Source of the DNA: a virus
IMG/VR virus record: IMGVR_UViG_3300020053_000894
Location: 1 to 37,715 of that record
DNA length: 37,715 nucleotides
Direction: 5' to 3' (one strand)
Shown: positions 17,445-24,810 of the stretch, one piece after another
Position numbering within the stretch: position 1 is the first letter of the stretch
Layout of the letters: every line of letters begins with the position of its first letter
Translations under genes and position numbers: made by a program
The notes under the pieces: model-generated
Told to the model about the DNA's origin: nothing
What the model saw: only the letters and a program-made list of their open reading frames with translations
The model's database searches: none

Positions 17445-17449
17445 CTTTT
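17423..17449 (-). terminator. Terminator of the clamp/clamp-loader operon
   Basis: On the minus strand AAAAGTTTGG (17440-17449), loop AAATC, and CCAAACTTTT (17425-17434) form a perfect 10-bp hairpin that runs into further T residues. It begins 6 bases after the gp62 stop. The same bases overlap the next promoter. Confidence 0.75.
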
Positions 17450-17454
17450 CTCAA

Positions 17455-17904
17455 TTATATTTTTAATTTTAATTTCTTAATTATCTTTGGGTCAGTTCCA
17501 TAATCCTCTGATAATTGTTTGATTCTTTCCTTACCAGTTCTACTAGCATATAGAATCTTTAAGTAATCTTCTGCTTCTAACTTTGAGGTTTCATAATGTT
17601 TAGCTACCAACTCTACTAACCAACCTTCGTATTTATCGGCAGTTTTAGCTTTCATATACTTCATAAAGTGCCTACCCTTTGGAAGTAAATCAATCATAGC
17701 CAAATACATTGCTTTAGGAGGAACTTCCTGTAAATATGGTTGAACTGCTGCAATGGTTTCTACCCACTCATATTTCATAGATAGAAAACGAAGTACCATA
17801 TAGTTAGAAAATGTTTTCTTATCAGCTTCCTCTAACTTATCCCAATACTTAGGGTCTTGCTCATTGGTAATTGCTTTTATGTGGTCAAACAACGATTTAG
17901 GCAT
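17455..17904 (-). CDS. gp62: Clamp loader small subunit, gp62-like
   Basis: Works with gp44 to load the gp45 sliding clamp. The 149-residue sequence matches T4 gp62 in layout: SNYMVLRFLSMKYEWVETIA, then MAMIDLLPKGRHFMKYMK-like region (AMIDLLPKGRHFMKYMK corresponds to the T4 VPRGKRYGKW segment) and VELVAKHYETSKLEAEDYLK, matching T4 IKLLAKRYQVNTNDAINY. The start was set at the ATG at 17902-17904, overlapping the zinc-ribbon gene by 8 bases; a longer reading needs a TTG at 17928. It is about 40 residues shorter than T4 gp62. Confidence 0.85.
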   Translation of the reverse strand: MPKSLFDHIKAITNEQDPKYWDKLEEADKKTFSNYMVLRFLSMKYEWVETIAAVQPYLQEVPPKAMYLAMIDLLPKGRHFMKYMKAKTADKYEGWLVELVAKHYETSKLEAEDYLKILYASRTGKERIKQLSEDYGTDPKIIKKLKLKI

Positions 17905-18208
17905 TCTCCTCAGAATTTCTTTTATCAATTTCGTTTAATACTTTCATTTGTTCTGGTAGTAATTCTTCACAAATCTCACCACAATTACCACATAACATTA
18001 CTTCAATTGGTACAACTACATCTTGCGGAGTACCAGTGATTAGTTTTGAGATTTTTCTAAATTTAGCACCATCTACAAATACATCATATCCACAATGAGC
18101 ACAAACAACGGGAGTTGATTTACCTAAATCAATCTTTGGTGATTGTTGTGTACTTTGTTCTGATGCTTTTTGTGGTTTACTACCACCTTTACCAATTATA
18201 TTTGCCAT
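17897..18208 (-). CDS. Zinc-ribbon protein between clamp loader genes
   Basis: This 103-residue protein has a low-complexity N-terminus (GGSKPQKASEQSTQQSPK) and two CxxC pairs, VVCAHCGYDV and MLCGNCGEICEE, about 38 residues apart, forming a likely zinc ribbon, with a charged C-terminal helix. T4 has no gene between 44 and 62, so this is an insertion in a normally contiguous pair. The overlaps (8 bases with gp62, 1 with gp44) indicate coupled translation, so it may bind replication proteins or DNA/RNA, but the function is unknown. Confidence 0.75.
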   Translation of the reverse strand: MANIIGKGGSKPQKASEQSTQQSPKIDLGKSTPVVCAHCGYDVFVDGAKFRKISKLITGTPQDVVVPIEVMLCGNCGEICEELLPEQMKVLNEIDKRNSEENA

Positions 18209-19155
18209 TATATTAAGTTTAAAATTTCAATCAAAGTTGCTGCCATTGGTATCTCTTTATCAATAGCGTTGAAGTGTTTATTCTGTCCTTCAGAAAGAGC
18301 GATGATTACATTCGCTGTGTTTTGTGGAGCGTACTCATCTACCTTTTCATATAAGAGAGTAAATAATTCTGAGAAATCAGTTACTCTACTATCAATGATA
18401 GTTTGTCTCATATTCACATATTTGTTTCTCTTATCATCCGAAGATTTTAGGATATCCAAAACTTTCATTTTGTAATCATTCTCTAAAAGGTTTTGAGTAT
18501 CTACTTTCAACTCACCTTTGATTGAGTTTAATTGACAAGTATTGATAATCTTTCTAATATCAGGATATCCAGCATCAATAATTGGAACTAAATCTTTTGG
18601 TTCAAACTTTACTTCTTCATTTTTAAGAATCTTTGAGATTTGAACTGCTACATCCTTTTTAGTAGGAGGAATGATTTGGAAAGTTTGACATCTACTTTGG
18701 ATAGGGTCAATAACTTTCTCAACATAGTTACAAGTCAAAATGAATCTACAATGTTGTGAAAATGTTTCCATAAGATTTCTAAGAATCGCTTGTGCGTTCT
18801 GAGACATATAATCAAACTCATCTAAGATAATGATTTTATACTTTTTGAATCCCATCGATGATGCGAATCCTTTTACTTTATTTCTTACAGTTTCCACATT
18901 GTTCTCATCAGATGCGTTGATTACCATATAATCACAATCTAATGATTTTACAATCAATTTGGCAAGAGTTGTCTTACCAGTACCAGCTCTACCATAAAGA
19001 AGTAAGTGAGGTACATCACCTGTTTCTAAATAACCACTTACTTTTTCTTTTAAGTGTTCATTACCCACATAATTTTCTAAAGTAGTTGGGCGATATGATT
19101 CTACCCAAAGTGAGTTATCTACTTGTTCATTATTAGTTTCTTCAAAAAATCCCAT
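18208..19155 (-). CDS. gp44: Clamp loader large subunit, gp44-like AAA+ ATPase
   Basis: A 315-residue AAA+ protein of the RFC small-subunit/gp44 type: Walker A GRAGTGKT (55-62), Walker B IIILDEFD (108-115), sensor 1 FILTCNY and the SRC motif (QSRC, 153-156), which supplies the trans-acting arginine. A C-terminal helical collar follows. Length matches T4 gp44 (319). With gp62 it opens the clamp ring and places it on primer-template DNA for gp43. It shares one base with the zinc-ribbon gene. Confidence 0.95.
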   Translation of the reverse strand: MGFFEETNNEQVDNSLWVESYRPTTLENYVGNEHLKEKVSGYLETGDVPHLLLYGRAGTGKTTLAKLIVKSLDCDYMVINASDENNVETVRNKVKGFASSMGFKKYKIIILDEFDYMSQNAQAILRNLMETFSQHCRFILTCNYVEKVIDPIQSRCQTFQIIPPTKKDVAVQISKILKNEEVKFEPKDLVPIIDAGYPDIRKIINTCQLNSIKGELKVDTQNLLENDYKMKVLDILKSSDDKRNKYVNMRQTIIDSRVTDFSELFTLLYEKVDEYAPQNTANVIIALSEGQNKHFNAIDKEIPMAATLIEILNLI

Positions 19156-19165
19156 AATTTATATT

Positions 19166-20383
19166 TTATCTACCTACTTCTTTTAATCTTTCTGATTTGA
19201 AGGTTTCCCAATCTTTACCAATACCATCGATATAGAATAAATCTTCAGGTTTTAATCTACCTTCATCATGCAACTTAGAATATCGTTTGATTGCTTGTTT
19301 TTTCCACCAATTGTTGATGTAATCTACACCATCTTCAAACTTTTTCTTCATAACAAGTTCCGATTCTTCAATTTCTGAACGGAGGAACTCAGGTCCGTTT
19401 TCGTACATCATAGCAAGATATACACCTCTTTTAAATCCGTGATGATAATCAGATGCTTTGATACCACATTCTCTTAGAATCTGAGAAAGAATCTTTTGTT
19501 TGATACCACTTACAGGTCCACTAGCACCTTCACCAGTTCCCATATTTTTACCATTTCTGATTCTTTCGTTAGTGATTGCATTTTCGTACCAATCTGCTCT
19601 ATTTTCCTTCAACCATTGGTGCCAAGGGTCATAGAACTCATCATCAGGTTTGATTGCAATCTTACCAGCGGATTCTCCTAAAGTTTTAAAATGCGGAATA
19701 CCATTATATTGTGAATGAATTCCATAAAGGGAAGTTGTACCTACACCTATCAATGTTTGCCCATACTTTTCTTTCCAATAATTTCTAACTTCTGGAACTG
19801 TAGTCATCATTGCGGTGAGTTTACCACCTAAAAAGTTGTAACCTAAAGGTTGGGTACAAACGATGGTGGAAGCGATAGTTGTGTAGTTCAACTTTCCCTT
19901 TTTGAATTTATCTTCTTTAGTCCATCCGATGTAATCATCTCTTACTTTCATAGAAGTAACATCTGAGGCTAGTGATACCAAACCTAACAATTTACCACTC
20001 TTCTTATCTTTGATAAACAATTTCACATTTCGACCAGGATTAGCTGTCCAACTCATAGTGTGAATCATCTTTCTAAGATAAGTCCACTTTGTAGCTTCAG
20101 CTGAATCCTCTACAATTTCAACATAAGGTTCTAACTCTTCAATTTCTTTGATGGTTAGTTCTTTATTGTTGATATCAGTTGGTTTCCATTGAGTATCATA
20201 AAGAGTAGCGATTTGGGATTTATCTCTAAGCATTGAAGATTCTTGCAACTCTACCCACTTTTTGTATAGAGTTTGTTCTTCAACACTCATTGTCATTAGA
20301 TAATCCATATTCTCTTTGAGTTTTCTTTTTTCCTCCTCAAAGATGAATTCTGGCTTTGCTGGTTCAGTATCCCAAAAACTCAT
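19166..20383 (-). CDS. DUF4338/DruA-like protein
   Basis: The 405-residue protein contains a core at about residues 126-245 that resembles DUF4338, the family of DruA of the Druantia anti-phage system: KLLGLVSLASDVTSMKVRDD (131-150) with the D-x-x-IGW continuation, IASTIVCTQPLGYNFLGGKL, then LIGVGTTSLYGIHSQYNGIP and FKTLGES. Residues 1-120 are helical and charged; the C-terminal 130 residues include KRGVYLAMMYENG and a basic helical tail. DUF4338 biochemistry is not settled to my knowledge. It lies 2 bases after the clamp gene and 10 before gp44, so it is co-transcribed with replication genes, not in a defence island. Confidence 0.7.
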   Translation of the reverse strand: MSFWDTEPAKPEFIFEEEKRKLKENMDYLMTMSVEEQTLYKKWVELQESSMLRDKSQIATLYDTQWKPTDINNKELTIKEIEELEPYVEIVEDSAEATKWTYLRKMIHTMSWTANPGRNVKLFIKDKKSGKLLGLVSLASDVTSMKVRDDYIGWTKEDKFKKGKLNYTTIASTIVCTQPLGYNFLGGKLTAMMTTVPEVRNYWKEKYGQTLIGVGTTSLYGIHSQYNGIPHFKTLGESAGKIAIKPDDEFYDPWHQWLKENRADWYENAITNERIRNGKNMGTGEGASGPVSGIKQKILSQILRECGIKASDYHHGFKRGVYLAMMYENGPEFLRSEIEESELVMKKKFEDGVDYINNWWKKQAIKRYSKLHDEGRLKPEDLFYIDGIGKDWETFKSERLKEVGR

Positions 20384-20385
20384 AA

Positions 20386-21081
20386 TTACTTAATTTCTAC
20401 GAGATAGTAATTGCTGGTATAATCTCCATCAACAAAGTTTAGATGTGCCAAACCTTGTGATGAAATCTTCAATGAAGAAGAATTTGAACCTTTATTAGCC
20501 AATAGGATAGCTTTTAGATATTTCGCAGAGAATGCGATTGGTTCAACATCACCATCACAAGTACAATCAACTGAGATAGAAATTCTATTTGAATTGATTG
20601 AAGAATAACCTAAGATAATCTCTCCATTGTTATTTTTACAAGTGAATGTGAAAGTATCAGCATCTGCTAATGCTCCCTTAGATTTGATAAATTTGTTTAC
20701 GAACTCATCGTTTAGTGTTACTTCTACATTGAAGGGAGGAAGTGCTTTTAAATCAGGTACCGCTGGGATAACTGATGGTGCTGCTAACATATACTGCATC
20801 TTTGTTCCCTTATCAGAGAACTTTAGTGCTCCAGTTACTTCTTCTACTTCAATAGTGTTATCTAACACACTCAATAACCCTTTCAACTGAGATGTAGTAT
20901 AAATACCAAATTCCCCATTTGGGAAATCAGTATTAGCTGAAGTTACATCCCCTAAAAGAGTTTTGTCATCAGAAATCATTCTAACTGAAAGGTCAGAACC
21001 TTCTGATTTTACCATTACTGATTCAACCTCTCCACCGAGATTGTATCGATTGATGAAACCATCGAATTTTACTTTTTCCAT
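20386..21081 (-). CDS. gp45: Sliding clamp, gp45-like
   Basis: The 231-residue protein matches the T4 gp45 clamp in length (228) and layout: two similar beta-alpha halves, with LKGLLSVLDNTIEVEEVTGA and PFNVEVTLNDEFVNKFIKSK in order, and the final strands DGDYTSNYYLVEIK. In T4 this ring tethers gp43 and also activates late transcription through gp33 and gp55; those partners are not in the window. Its own promoter lies just upstream. The gene order clamp-(insert)-gp44-gp62 is the T4 order. Confidence 0.9.
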   Translation of the reverse strand: MEKVKFDGFINRYNLGGEVESVMVKSEGSDLSVRMISDDKTLLGDVTSANTDFPNGEFGIYTTSQLKGLLSVLDNTIEVEEVTGALKFSDKGTKMQYMLAAPSVIPAVPDLKALPPFNVEVTLNDEFVNKFIKSKGALADADTFTFTCKNNNGEIILGYSSINSNRISISVDCTCDGDVEPIAFSAKYLKAILLANKGSNSSSLKISSQGLAHLNFVDGDYTSNYYLVEIK

Positions 21082-21113
21082 AATTTACTTTTAAGATTTA
21101 TTTTTAAGTGTTA

Positions 21114-21145
21114 CAAATATACGAATAATTTTTTAATTATCCAAA
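21114..21145 (-). promoter_or_regulatory. Bacteroidota-type promoter for clamp operon
   Basis: TTTG (21142-21145), 20 bases, then TATATTTG (21114-21121) on the minus strand. The spacer contains the inverted repeat ATAATT-AAAA-AATTAT. The start of the clamp gene is 32 bases downstream of the -7 element. It overlaps a 24-base repeat shared with the promoter at 26629. Confidence 0.85.
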
Positions 21146-21146
21146 T
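21123..21146 (-). repeat. 24-base direct repeat copy 1 (promoter spacer)
   Basis: The 24 bases at 21123-21146 are identical to those at 26638-26661. Both cover the -33 TTTG element and most of the spacer, including an A/T palindrome, while the -7 elements and coding flanks differ. This points to shared regulation rather than a recent duplication of a gene. Confidence 0.85.
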
Positions 21147-23668
21147 TAAAATGAGAAAAATTTCTCAGCTGTTTTTGTTGAGGATAAAACTTCTCCCCAA
21201 TCTAATGCTCCGTAGAAATCTTCTAATTTTTTTAGAAGTTCTCTTTCGAAGATTTTATCGTGATTGATATAAGTGTTAATCAGTTCCATAATCTGAGGTG
21301 GGTCATTGTAACCATTCATAGCTACACCATCCAACCCATATGGATTTTGTTTTAGATAAACCCACTTAATCTTATCACCATCCTTTAGGGGTTCGTATTG
21401 ATTTTCCACCCCAAAGTGTTTTAGTAATTGATTATATGCAATTGCTGCTTTAACATGCGCCGGACAACCAGATGGAAATTGGAACATAGCTGTTTGATTC
21501 TTTTTCTTTGGCATATACTTTGATAAGTTTTTCACAGCTCCAGCTTTTGCAATCTTCACCACATCCATATTTGGTAGATTCTTTTTAAAATCATACACTT
21601 TATTCGTAAGTTGTTCTTCAGTATCACCTCTAAGGATTTCAATCAGAACCTCACTCATAAACTTTCTAAATGCTGCTGGATATGATGAACGAACAACATC
21701 TAATCCTTTTACATCCAACTTATCAACAGGTACACCATTATCGGAAATAATCCATTGTGCATATCGTTTCTTAGCAATCCAAATACCTGATTTAGAAACA
21801 TATTCTTTCTTAATCTCAAATCGATGTTTATCCTTATCTACATTGAATACTTTTTCAGCAAGAATATCATAAAAATCATTTAGATAATCTTGCATTTCAC
21901 CTGCAATATCATTTACGAATCCAGCAATAGTATCTTGCTCATTATCTTTCCAATTTGGAATCCTATGGTCTAAAAGTGGAGCTGCTGAGAAAAATACAGA
22001 ATCAGTATCAATGTATATATTAGAGTCAGCATTAGGAGTACCAAGCTCCTTATTGTATTTGATGTTAGCCATATCCGCAGTTGATTTAATAACTGTCTGT
22101 CCCGTTGTGGTAACAGCGGTAGCATTATCAACATCATAGAACCTAAAGGCAGGAAGGCCAAGCACACCATATAAAGAATTAAGTAGAATTTTCTGAACCA
22201 ACTGACGTTTCTTATACCATTCGTATTTTTCTTTTTCTCCACTGTTTCCATATTCTTTCATTTTGTTTTTGAACTCAACCCTCTGAGAGAACCACAAGTC
22301 CAAAATATCAGGAATACAACCCACTTTATCCGTTCTATAAAGAACACCATTTGATGCAACTGAAAACTTACTTCTTTCAAAAAACTTTTTTAGATTTTCT
22401 TGTGTGATTGTATCACCATTGATAACCCAACTATCCCTTTTATCTTTAACATAATCCTCAGCACTCCAATCTTCAATTTTACCCATCTTAGTTTCAGGTG
22501 AAATATTGATAGTCATAATAATAGATGGATATAGGGAAGTTAAATCCAAATCATATATCCAATCATATTTACCAACAATTGGTGCTTTTACATATGCTCC
22601 GATAAACTTCTCTTCTTTATTCTCTTTAAGAGCTTCCATTCGTTCTCTTCTATCAGCTGGTTTGTTAGGTGCAACAATACCCTTTCTTTTTAGGTAACAT
22701 AAAAGTGCTCCTTCCAAATACTTTGAAGAATAAACGAAATCTTCGTAAGGTACATGCCCAGCGTGACAAATACCTCGAGCGGTATCAATGAACTGAAGTT
22801 TGTTATCTAATTCTACTACAAGTTCAACATCCACTAAGTTATACTCTATAAACTTCTCAATATCATCTCTGAATAATTGGTCTAAGTTTCCATCATATTC
22901 AATCTTTTTTCTATTCAACTCTCTCATAGAAATGGAATCTAATCTATAAGAATCTAATTCCGAGTATGTGAAGTTTTTGTATAATGCTAAGTAATCTAAG
23001 TACGATACACCAGCCATAAAGAATCTTTTACGATAAGGAGACCAAAAACACTCACCAATAGGTGATAAGCGATTTGCGGCTCTTTTACCCAACAATCGTT
23101 TGATACGATTGTATAACATTGGTGTATCGAAGTAATCAATATTCCAACCAGTTACAATCGATGGATTAATCATCTCATATAACTCTAAAAACTTTAATAA
23201 CATTTGTTCTTCCTGCTTAAATGGAATCACAATTGCTTTATCAGTTTTTCTTTCCAACATATCACCACTTTTATCCATAACCAAAACCCAATATTGATTG
23301 GTTACTGAATCATGTAGTGCGATTGAAGTTAATTCATTCTCTGCTTCTTCTGGATTTGGTAAACCGCTCTCCATCTCACACTCAATATCATAAGTAAGAA
23401 TAGTGTGTCCTTCTGATGGTAAATCCGAATCAGTATAAGTATCTACCAAAACTCTCGTAGTTTCAGGTACATCTGATTCGAAAAGATTTGGGTCATCTTT
23501 TGTGAATTTGTAGATTTTGGTTACTTTATCTCCATAAAGAGTTGTAAACTCACCTCTATCAGCCTTTTCGTATGCGTATCGAGTATAAGGAAAATTGAAG
23601 TATCCTTTTTTATCATCCCAAATATGAACGAGATTCTTTTCTCTTTGGTAGTAGCAGTTTTGGTACAT
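21146..23668 (-). CDS. gp43: Family B DNA polymerase, gp43-like
   Basis: The replicative polymerase of a T4-like phage, 840 residues (T4: 898). Proofreading exonuclease motifs: YDIECE with D94 and E96, NIDYFDTPML (about 176-185) and YNLVDVELVVELD (276-288). Polymerase motifs: A, DLTSLYPS (375-382); B, KILLNSLYG (493-501); C, YIDTDSVFF (552-560) with the two catalytic Asp. The C-terminus is FFSF-like and may be the clamp-binding peptide. It overlaps the glycosyltransferase stop by a TAATG junction, implying coupled translation. Confidence 0.98.
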   Translation of the reverse strand: MYQNCYYQREKNLVHIWDDKKGYFNFPYTRYAYEKADRGEFTTLYGDKVTKIYKFTKDDPNLFESDVPETTRVLVDTYTDSDLPSEGHTILTYDIECEMESGLPNPEEAENELTSIALHDSVTNQYWVLVMDKSGDMLERKTDKAIVIPFKQEEQMLLKFLELYEMINPSIVTGWNIDYFDTPMLYNRIKRLLGKRAANRLSPIGECFWSPYRKRFFMAGVSYLDYLALYKNFTYSELDSYRLDSISMRELNRKKIEYDGNLDQLFRDDIEKFIEYNLVDVELVVELDNKLQFIDTARGICHAGHVPYEDFVYSSKYLEGALLCYLKRKGIVAPNKPADRRERMEALKENKEEKFIGAYVKAPIVGKYDWIYDLDLTSLYPSIIMTINISPETKMGKIEDWSAEDYVKDKRDSWVINGDTITQENLKKFFERSKFSVASNGVLYRTDKVGCIPDILDLWFSQRVEFKNKMKEYGNSGEKEKYEWYKKRQLVQKILLNSLYGVLGLPAFRFYDVDNATAVTTTGQTVIKSTADMANIKYNKELGTPNADSNIYIDTDSVFFSAAPLLDHRIPNWKDNEQDTIAGFVNDIAGEMQDYLNDFYDILAEKVFNVDKDKHRFEIKKEYVSKSGIWIAKKRYAQWIISDNGVPVDKLDVKGLDVVRSSYPAAFRKFMSEVLIEILRGDTEEQLTNKVYDFKKNLPNMDVVKIAKAGAVKNLSKYMPKKKNQTAMFQFPSGCPAHVKAAIAYNQLLKHFGVENQYEPLKDGDKIKWVYLKQNPYGLDGVAMNGYNDPPQIMELINTYINHDKIFERELLKKLEDFYGALDWGEVLSSTKTAEKFFSF

Positions 23669-24798
23669 TAATCGTTAAATTCTTTTCTTAGGTTACCAAT
23701 AAAATTTTTCTCAACATTCCAATATTTCTCAATTTGTGATTCCCATAGGAGAGATTGAGCAAGGTGAGTTACATCAGGTCTTGGAATATCACCATCTAAT
23801 AACTTTATTACCATTTCTTTAAATTCTTTCTTACCATTATAAAGAAGTGGATAATCATCACCTACCATTTCAGGATAACAAAAACCATTTGGTAGTAAAT
23901 ATGGTACACCTACTGAAAATCCATCAGTTGTACTCATACTCCAAGCTGAATAACCTTGGAAAGTACCAACACCAAAATGTGCTTTTGATAATTGACTTAG
24001 GTACACTTTTCTATCAGCTGCTCCAATATACTTTGTATAAGGTTTACCCATTTCTTTCAAAGTAGTATAAACTTTGAAATCCTGCCTTTCTTTCCACAAC
24101 TCATCCATAGTTTCAAAGAACCATTTAGAACCAGTATAAACACCTTCTCTATGATTGAATACGATTGTTTTATCATCATATCCATTTGAAGGAGTAGCTG
24201 TATCACATCCTAAATACCAAGGTTGAATAATCTTATCCAACTTTTCAACAATATGTGGTTGGAAATCTAAAGCTGCGTTTTTAAGAATAACACTTTTTTG
24301 ATATTCAGAGTTTACACCACAAACTTCCATTTGTAAAATACCTCTAATGTTTGTCCAAAATGAGTTTTCCGTTCTAGCACCATTTTCGGGTATTTCGCTC
24401 CAATGGCAGTAGCCAATTATAGGTTGTAATTTATTGTAGATTCTTGATATCTTAAATAAATTTGTCCACTCAGGTAAATGGCTCCAAACGAGATTAAATT
24501 TTCCTTCATATTTCTCAATAACCTTCTCAAAAAATTTGTGAGGATAATCAACCCTCATCTTAGCTGGAAAACAATCTATCGGGTCCATTTGTAACATCGT
24601 TACATTCGGATATTCGAAAGTGTTTATAATACCTGGATGATTGTGCATTCCACCACCTGGATATGGTAAGACCCACTCCCACTCCTTTCCAATTTGTGTG
24701 TTATCTAAAAAGGACTTGAATACCAATAGGAACGAATCCCTATTGATATCCTTTACTTGTCCAAAATTTGTATAATTAGGTATTACTAATACTCTCAT
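23668..24798 (-). CDS. GT-B glycosyltransferase coupled to DNA polymerase
   Basis: The 376-residue protein starts with MRVLVIPNYTNFGQVKDINR, a GT-B Rossmann opening. The C-terminal half has KTIVFNHREGVYTGSKWFFE and HFGVGTFQGYSAWSMSTTDG, followed by GVPYLLP and YPEMVGDDYPLLY, as in GT4-like enzymes at the donor site, although the usual Glu pair is replaced by other residues. It lies between an unrecognised 586-residue protein and gp43, away from the main glycan cluster and downstream of the Mom genes. DNA glycosylation, as in T4, is a possible but unproven role. Confidence 0.7.
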   Translation of the reverse strand: MRVLVIPNYTNFGQVKDINRDSFLLVFKSFLDNTQIGKEWEWVLPYPGGGMHNHPGIINTFEYPNVTMLQMDPIDCFPAKMRVDYPHKFFEKVIEKYEGKFNLVWSHLPEWTNLFKISRIYNKLQPIIGYCHWSEIPENGARTENSFWTNIRGILQMEVCGVNSEYQKSVILKNAALDFQPHIVEKLDKIIQPWYLGCDTATPSNGYDDKTIVFNHREGVYTGSKWFFETMDELWKERQDFKVYTTLKEMGKPYTKYIGAADRKVYLSQLSKAHFGVGTFQGYSAWSMSTTDGFSVGVPYLLPNGFCYPEMVGDDYPLLYNGKKEFKEMVIKLLDGDIPRPDVTHLAQSLLWESQIEKYWNVEKNFIGNLRKEFND

Positions 24799-24810
24799 AT
24801 TTTATTTTAA

